From Intestinibacter sp964449895 (GTDB taxonomy: Bacteria > Bacillota > Clostridia > Peptostreptococcales > Peptostreptococcaceae), in the NCBI GenBank assembly GCA_964449895.1, contig CAYVBY010000004.1, positions 62,001 to 126,000 on the forward strand: 64,000 nt of DNA. Reading direction: 5' to 3'. The position numbers were made by a program, and so were the translations under genes. Position 1 is the stretch's first letter. Every line of letters begins with the position of its first letter. The notes under the pieces are model-generated. The model was not told the origin of the DNA. It did not search any database and saw only the letters and a program-made list of their open reading frames with translations. Shown one piece after another: positions 59,662-64,000 of this stretch.

Positions 59662-60597
59662 CTAATTTATGTATTTTTCAATACTTACAGAAGCAATTGC
59701 TCCATCATTTACAGCAGTTACTATTTGCTTTAAATTTCCTACTCTACAATCTCCTACTGCATATACACCTTTTATGTTAGTTTCCATATTATTATTAGTT
59801 TTTATGTATCCATTGTCATCTAAATCTAATATATTTTTAAATAAGCTAGTTTGAGCTTTTAACCCTATAAATACAAATAATCCCATTATATAATCATCTT
59901 CTTCAGTAGCTTTTATGGTAATCTGTTTGTTTGACTTTAAATTTTCAATTATAATACCATTTAGTATATCTTCACCTAACAATTTTACTACTTTTACATT
60001 ATTGATTATATATATATTCTCAAAATCTTTCAATTTATATTCTAGATATTTACTACATTTTAATTTATCGTATTTGTTTAAAATTGTAACTTTTTTGGCA
60101 AATTTAGATAAATAGATACCTTCTTTTATGGCACTTTCTCCTGCACCAACTACATACACAGGCAAATCTTCAAATAAATGACCATCACATATTGCGCAAT
60201 TAGATATACCCATACCTAAAAATTCATTTTCTCTATCTAGATTTAATTTTTTACATTCAGATCCTGTGGCTATAATCACAGTTTTTGATTTGTAGACATT
60301 ATTCTTACATATTATAGTTTTTGTGATAGATTCTAAATCAACTTCCAAAACTTCGTCCTTTACCAATTCAGCTCCAAATTTTCTACATTGTTCTAACATT
60401 CTTTGAGCTAAAGTAAAACCTGTTTCTTCTTTTATTGAACCTGGATAATTTTCTATTACTCCAGTATTTAGGATTTGACCTCCAAACGCCCTTTTTTCTA
60501 TTATTAAAGTTTTTAACTTGGATCTTCCTGCATATATTCCTGCACTCAATCCTCCTGGACCTGATCCTATTATTATTACATCATAAATATCATTCAT
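59662..60597 (-). CDS. thioredoxin reductase-like flavoprotein, probably not NADPH-dependent
   Basis: A 311-residue low-Mr thioredoxin reductase fold: FAD motif VIIIGSGPGGLSAGIYAGR, redox-active Cys134 and Cys137 in CAICDG (usual CATCDG), C-terminal FAD motif GVYAVGDCRVGNLKQIVTA. The NADPH domain keeps VVGAGESA but the HRRDxxRA phosphate-binding motif is replaced by LNKYDKLKCS, with both arginines gone. It may use NADH or ferredoxin, as in the ferredoxin-dependent clostridial enzymes. I start it at 60597, where GAGGCGA precedes the ATG. The thioredoxin downstream is the likely partner. Confidence 0.85.
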   Translation of the reverse strand: MNDIYDVIIIGSGPGGLSAGIYAGRSKLKTLIIEKRAFGGQILNTGVIENYPGSIKEETGFTLAQRMLEQCRKFGAELVKDEVLEVDLESITKTIICKNNVYKSKTVIIATGSECKKLNLDRENEFLGMGISNCAICDGHLFEDLPVYVVGAGESAIKEGIYLSKFAKKVTILNKYDKLKCSKYLEYKLKDFENIYIINNVKVVKLLGEDILNGIIIENLKSNKQITIKATEEDDYIMGLFVFIGLKAQTSLFKNILDLDDNGYIKTNNNMETNIKGVYAVGDCRVGNLKQIVTAVNDGAIASVSIEKYIN

Positions 60598-60668
60598 TTC
60601 AAATCGCCTCGATAAAATTATATCATTATTATTCAATTTTAACACTTAGAAATGATTTTGTATATGAG

Positions 60669-61931
60669 TTATCTTGTTATTTTTCTTGCAAGAGTAGCTG
60701 TCCAAATACCAACCATTGTAACGCCTAATATCATTTCTATACTAGATAAAACAATACTTATACCTGTTGGAATAATATCTCCGTATCCTACTGTAGTAAA
60801 TGTAACTAAACTAAAATAGAGAGACTCTAAAAAATCTACTATTATTATTTTTTTATCTAACATAAAAAAGATTGATAAGTCATAATTTATTTGTCTACTT
60901 CCTATATTTATTCCTGTAAATAAATATATTATTGCAAATAAAAGAACTATTTCAAATGATGTTATAAGACAGTAGATAGGTTTTTCACCATAGCCACAGA
61001 TACTCCAAAATATTTGTGATTTTAACTTTGAAAATGACTTTAATGTATTCTTTTGACTATATTTATATAAATAATGATACTCTCCTGAAATTGCCAAAAT
61101 TCTATTACTTTCAAATTTAGATGCTATATCTTTGTATATTCTTGATAGATTGATATATTGTTCTTTATCATTTTCACTTATTATGAATTTATCAAAAAAA
61201 CTATCTTCATTTAATTTAGTCAAAAAATCATCATCAAATTCTAATTTTTTTGCATAAGTATTTATCATAGCAAAAGATTTTAAATCGCAATCTGAAATAT
61301 ACATACTGTCAATTGTATTTTCATCAAATATACTTTTTCTTAAATTAGATAATATAAATCTAGTATTTTTTATTTTTACAAGTTGAAATATATTTCTTTT
61401 CATATTAACTCTTTCAAATATACAATTTTCAAAATTTGAAGAATAAAAATAGACCGTATCTTTAGATTTAAAATCAAAGAACTTACTTTTTTTAAATTTC
61501 ACATTAAGAAATTCGCATCCTATAAAATCACATCCTATAAAAATACATTCCTCAAAATTTATATTTTTAAATATACAATCTTTAAAAATAATATATTCAA
61601 ATTGTATATTGTGAATATTTTTATGTATAGTAGCTGAAGTCATATCAAATAATCCAAAAGCACAATTGTAAAAAGTTTGAAATTTTATTTTCGTTTCATC
61701 TTCAAACTGTATATATTCCTTTTCATTATTTATTTTGTCCATATTTAAATTTTTTATTATAATTTTCTTTTTTTTAATTAATTGATCATTATATATTTTT
61801 TTATTATCATACAAATTTTGTTTATTATATGCCTCTAACTCTTGATAATATATTTTTTTTCTTTCTTCTAAATAATTTTCTAAAATAGCCTTTATTTGTT
61901 TCCTTCTATCTTTGAAATTATATTCATACAT
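60669..61931 (-). CDS. pentapeptide-repeat protein fused to a two-helix potassium channel
   Basis: The 420-residue protein has three parts. The N-terminal 75 residues form a charged coiled-coil-like region. Residues about 85-240 are a pentapeptide-repeat domain (FKDCIFKNINFEECIFIGCD, then FIGCEFLNVKF). The C-terminus is a 2-TM ion channel: helix 1 CLITSFEIVLLFAIIYLF, pore loop LVTFTTVGYGDIIP with the K+ selectivity filter, helix 2 IVLSSIEMILGVTMVGIW. The channel would be a tetramer with the right-handed beta-helix on the cytosolic side. Start at 61931 has a rather distant GGA site. It is upstream of the thioredoxin pair with a 71-bp gap. Confidence 0.88.
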   Translation of the reverse strand: MYEYNFKDRRKQIKAILENYLEERKKIYYQELEAYNKQNLYDNKKIYNDQLIKKKKIIIKNLNMDKINNEKEYIQFEDETKIKFQTFYNCAFGLFDMTSATIHKNIHNIQFEYIIFKDCIFKNINFEECIFIGCDFIGCEFLNVKFKKSKFFDFKSKDTVYFYSSNFENCIFERVNMKRNIFQLVKIKNTRFILSNLRKSIFDENTIDSMYISDCDLKSFAMINTYAKKLEFDDDFLTKLNEDSFFDKFIISENDKEQYINLSRIYKDIASKFESNRILAISGEYHYLYKYSQKNTLKSFSKLKSQIFWSICGYGEKPIYCLITSFEIVLLFAIIYLFTGINIGSRQINYDLSIFFMLDKKIIIVDFLESLYFSLVTFTTVGYGDIIPTGISIVLSSIEMILGVTMVGIWTATLARKITR

Positions 61932-62242
61932 TTTAAATATCAATCCTTTTTATCTATATATTTATTTTTAATTAATAAAATTCCCTTTATTTTTAATTAA
62001 TAAATATTCGACTCAAAGTAACTTTTAATAATATCTAAATTAAGCTTTGTCATATTTTTTATAATACATAAATAAAATTATAAAAAAATCTTTATTATAA
62101 GTATCTTTCAAATATGCATATTTCTTTAAAACTCATTGACGGAAATTATAATTATCAAAAATTTTTAAATGAATATAATTTCCTATGTGTTATAAAAAAA
62201 TCTTTATCTTAAAAAACTTTTATTTTATACGGAGGTTATTTT
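61932..62242. other. gene-free region between divergent genes
   Basis: The 311 bp include divergent start regions for the channel fusion and the Cys-rich HNH-like gene. A near-repeat of TTTTTAATTAATAAA occurs around 61969-62000. No RNA element was recognised. Confidence 0.5.
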
Positions 62243-62677
62243 ATGAATTCTAAATTGAATGAAATTGAAAATAAATTACCTAAAGACTGTTGTTGCTTTT
62301 GTTCTCACTTAACACTAGAAGGTCCTGATGAATATTTTAAATATGAAATAAAATGCATTATACATGATTCATCTCCAAATCCTAGCCATTGTTGTGAATA
62401 TTTTGAAGCAGAACATTCCAACTTGACTACATCAGACTTAGATAATTTGTACATTAATTTTTTAGAATGTTGTATAAAAATAAAATACGACGATTATTTA
62501 AATAGTATATATTGGAAATTATTTAGAGAGCAAATTCTATATAAAAATAACTATAGATGTTCAATCTGCTATTCAAATGAAAATGTTGATGTTTTTCATC
62601 TAAACAAAAAATTTGGACGAGAAACCGAAGATGATGTTATTTTACTTTGTTCAAAATGTTTAAAAAATGATGAATAA
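62243..62677 (+). CDS. Cys-rich protein with degenerate HNH-like C-terminal domain
   Basis: A 144-residue cytosolic protein. The N-terminal part has a Cys cluster (KDCCCFCSHLTLEG, then KCIIHDSSPNPSHCCEYFE), looking like a metal-binding knuckle. The C-terminal 45 residues follow the HNH pattern: YRCSICYSNENVDVFHLNKK then GRETEDDVILLCSKC. The two zinc-type CxxC pairs are intact, but the first His of the HH pair is Phe (VFHL). Nuclease activity is therefore unsure. It has a GGAGG site and precedes the DUF1540 gene by 50 bp on the same strand. Confidence 0.6.
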   Translation: MNSKLNEIENKLPKDCCCFCSHLTLEGPDEYFKYEIKCIIHDSSPNPSHCCEYFEAEHSNLTTSDLDNLYINFLECCIKIKYDDYLNSIYWKLFREQILYKNNYRCSICYSNENVDVFHLNKKFGRETEDDVILLCSKCLKNDE

Positions 62678-62727
62678 AATTTTAAATCCTCCACATAATA
62701 ATAATAAAATAATGGAGGTATTAAAAT

Positions 62728-63042
62728 ATGAAAAATTTAAAATGTAATGCTAACAAATGTGTATATAACAAAAATTGTGAATGCTTTGCTGGAAAAATAA
62801 ATGTAGACGGAAGTATGGCTAACAAAACTGCTGATACATACTGTGCAACTTTCAGGGAAAATGAACATACTTCTTTCTCTAGCCATGCTGGATGTTGTTG
62901 TCATCAAGATCATTTAGTTGGAACTGCTGAAATAAGATGTGAAGCTGTAAACTGTAAATACAATGAAAATAAATTATGTCTTGCTCCATCTGTTCAAATA
63001 AATGATGTGGATGCTAGCTGTAATACTTTTATATCAAAATAA
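62728..63042 (+). CDS. tandem DUF1540 protein
   Basis: A 104-residue protein with two DUF1540 units: CNANKCVYNKNCECFAGKIN with DTYCATF, and CEAVNCKYNENKLCLAPSVQ with DASCNTF. Each has four Cys in the family pattern CxxxxCxYNxxxxC...C. A CCCHQDH segment lies between them. DUF1540 proteins are small, Cys-rich and common in clostridia, often made during sporulation; metal binding is probable and function unknown. It has a GGAGG site and a terminator downstream. Confidence 0.9.
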   Translation: MKNLKCNANKCVYNKNCECFAGKINVDGSMANKTADTYCATFRENEHTSFSSHAGCCCHQDHLVGTAEIRCEAVNCKYNENKLCLAPSVQINDVDASCNTFISK

Positions 63043-63056
63043 TAAATTTTATCTAT

Positions 63057-63101
63057 AAAAATGCTATAGTTCAAATAAAATTATCTGTACTATAGCATTT
63101 T
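63057..63101. terminator. terminator after the DUF1540 gene
   Basis: AAAATGCTATAGT/ACTATAGCATTTT stem with an 18-nt loop, 14 bp after the stop codon and 46 bp before the convergent gene. Confidence 0.8.
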
Positions 63102-63147
63102 GCAATTTAATATAATATTTGTCATAATATTCACTGAATTAAAATTA

Positions 63148-63849
63148 TTATTTTTGAATACTATTTTGACAATCCTCTTCAATTTGTAAATTTTTCTTAT
63201 TTTTAATTAATTCTTTTATATATTTAATATCATCAGATATAATTCTATGTTTAATTTCTTTAGAATCTATTTTACATATTTTAAATCCAAACTGAATAGC
63301 ATAGCCTAAACCAAATGCACTCATAACTGTACCAATTCCCACTTTACCACCTAAAAACCATCCAATTACTAAAGCAGAAACTTCTATAAAAGTCCTTATT
63401 ATACCAACTGGCTTAGATAATTTTTTATTAAGTGCTAGCATGAGGCCATCTCTTGGACCACTACCAAGTCCTGCTCCTAAATATAAGACTGTAGCTACTG
63501 CTGAAAGAATAATACCTATGACCATCATAATAAGTCCCATAAATAAATTATCTGCAACTGGAACTATATTCGTAGCTTTTATGATATCCAAAAATACACC
63601 TATAAAAATCATATTTAGAACTGTACCCCAGCCTACACCTTCTCCTAAAATTGCATCAAGTATTACTATTATAAGTCCTACCATTATAGATGCTTGTCCC
63701 ATAGTAATTCCTGTTTTCATAGATACACCCTGATGAAATACATCCCAAGGAGATAATCCAACTTCAGCATTTACCATTACAACTATTGCCAATCCATACA
63801 ATATAAATCCAGCAAATAGTCTAACCAATAAATACACTACCTTCTTCAT
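63148..63849 (-). CDS. YczE/YyaS/YitT-family membrane protein
   Basis: The 233-residue polytopic protein has five to six helices and the family segments AEVGLSPWDVFHQGVS, GLGSGPRDGLMLAL and LGGKVGIGTVMSAFGLG. In Bacillus subtilis YczE has been linked to surfactin/plipastatin production, but most members lack a known role. The charged cytosolic tail (about 195-233) is longer than usual. It has a GGGGG site, and the next gene upstream in this direction is LUD copy 2, which enters from the right edge. Confidence 0.8.
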   Translation of the reverse strand: MKKVVYLLVRLFAGFILYGLAIVVMVNAEVGLSPWDVFHQGVSMKTGITMGQASIMVGLIIVILDAILGEGVGWGTVLNMIFIGVFLDIIKATNIVPVADNLFMGLIMMVIGIILSAVATVLYLGAGLGSGPRDGLMLALNKKLSKPVGIIRTFIEVSALVIGWFLGGKVGIGTVMSAFGLGYAIQFGFKICKIDSKEIKHRIISDDIKYIKELIKNKKNLQIEEDCQNSIQK

Positions 63850-63959
63850 TAAAATGCCCCCTATTTATAAAATTAATACAGACTTTTTCACATAGTTCAA
63901 AGTCTTGCTATATCTTAAAATGCAAATATAAATTTTTATAACTATTTTATTTTTATATT

Positions 63960-64000
63960 TTAAAGACCTAAATCTTCACCAACTAATATAACTTTTATTC
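63960..64000 (-). CDS. LUD-domain protein, copy 2 (C-terminal 13 codons only, partial)
   Basis: The last 41 bp encode IKVILVGEDLGL then stop on the minus strand, identical in residues to the end of LUD copy 1 (stop at 47576). About 20 bp after the stop codon also match copy 1 closely (TATTTTATTTTTATATT followed by TAAAGACC). It is therefore a paralogue cut off by the window edge. Confidence 0.8.
   Translation of the reverse strand, partial: IKVILVGEDLGL

Noticed and set aside
62243..62677. Homing or restriction HNH endonuclease
   Set aside because: The first catalytic His is replaced by Phe and there is no intron, methyltransferase or phage context, so only an HNH-like fold is claimed.

Overview
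The window is AT-rich (roughly 28-30% GC by eye) and reads as a chromosomal stretch of a spore-forming, anaerobic, low-GC Firmicute. The strongest taxonomic clue is a fused CspBA germination protease followed by a CspC pseudoprotease. That arrangement is typical of Peptostreptococcaceae (Clostridioides, Paraclostridium, Paeniclostridium, Romboutsia relatives). SpoVB, a PfoR-like membrane protein, a tandem glycine riboswitch on an AGCS symporter and DUF1540 proteins fit the same group. Most genes lie on the minus strand. No rRNA, tRNA, IS element, prophage or CRISPR array was seen.

Layout: 0-5.5 kb is a purine-hydroxylase (xanthine dehydrogenase-type) operon with a MobA-like molybdenum-cofactor nucleotidyltransferase and an NCS2 purine permease. 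5.8-7.6 kb has two plus-strand genes of unknown function, one a membrane protein with a Pro/Thr-rich 18-bp repeat tail. 7.6-9.8 kb is a minus-strand operon (XRE-cupin regulator, SNase-type lipoprotein nuclease, two unknown proteins) divergent from an omega-amidase. 11-16 kb holds an XRE/ImmA-like regulator with a broken HEXXH motif, a soluble orphan histidine kinase and a sigma/anti-sigma pair. 16.4-21.7 kb has spoVB, a pseudo-alpha/beta-hydrolase, an MBL-fold protein and asnS under a T-box with an AAC specifier. 22-29 kb is the germination cluster (DUF3787-like small protein, cspC, cspBA, a small coupled ORF) plus a second orphan kinase.

29-40 kb is mixed: an Ig-like anchored protein, a PfoR/EIIC-like protein, a TPR protein, a half-length nitrite/sulfite-reductase-like protein, cupin, PrsA-like foldase, M18 aminopeptidase and a FAD-Rieske oxidoreductase. 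39-47.4 kb holds fruA-fruK with a PRD regulator, and topB-NUDIX-macro. 47.5-53.3 kb carries LUD, mgsA, an FNT channel, a phosphoesterase, proBA and a DUF6483-type gene. 53.6-55.4 kb is the glycine riboswitch-symporter unit. 55.5-61.9 kb contains a two-component system, a secreted repeat protein, a thioredoxin/flavin reductase pair and a pentapeptide-repeat potassium-channel fusion. The end has two Cys-rich proteins, a YczE-type membrane protein and the 3' end of a second LUD gene.

No complete new defence system is evident. The best leads are the pentapeptide-K+ channel fusion, the flavin reductase lacking the NADPH arginine motif, the half-length reductase, the degenerate enzyme-like regulators, the coupled small ORF ahead of cspBA, and an 11-nt antiterminator candidate joining glycine aptamer 1 to its terminator. 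Calls rest on reading motifs by eye; no database search was possible.
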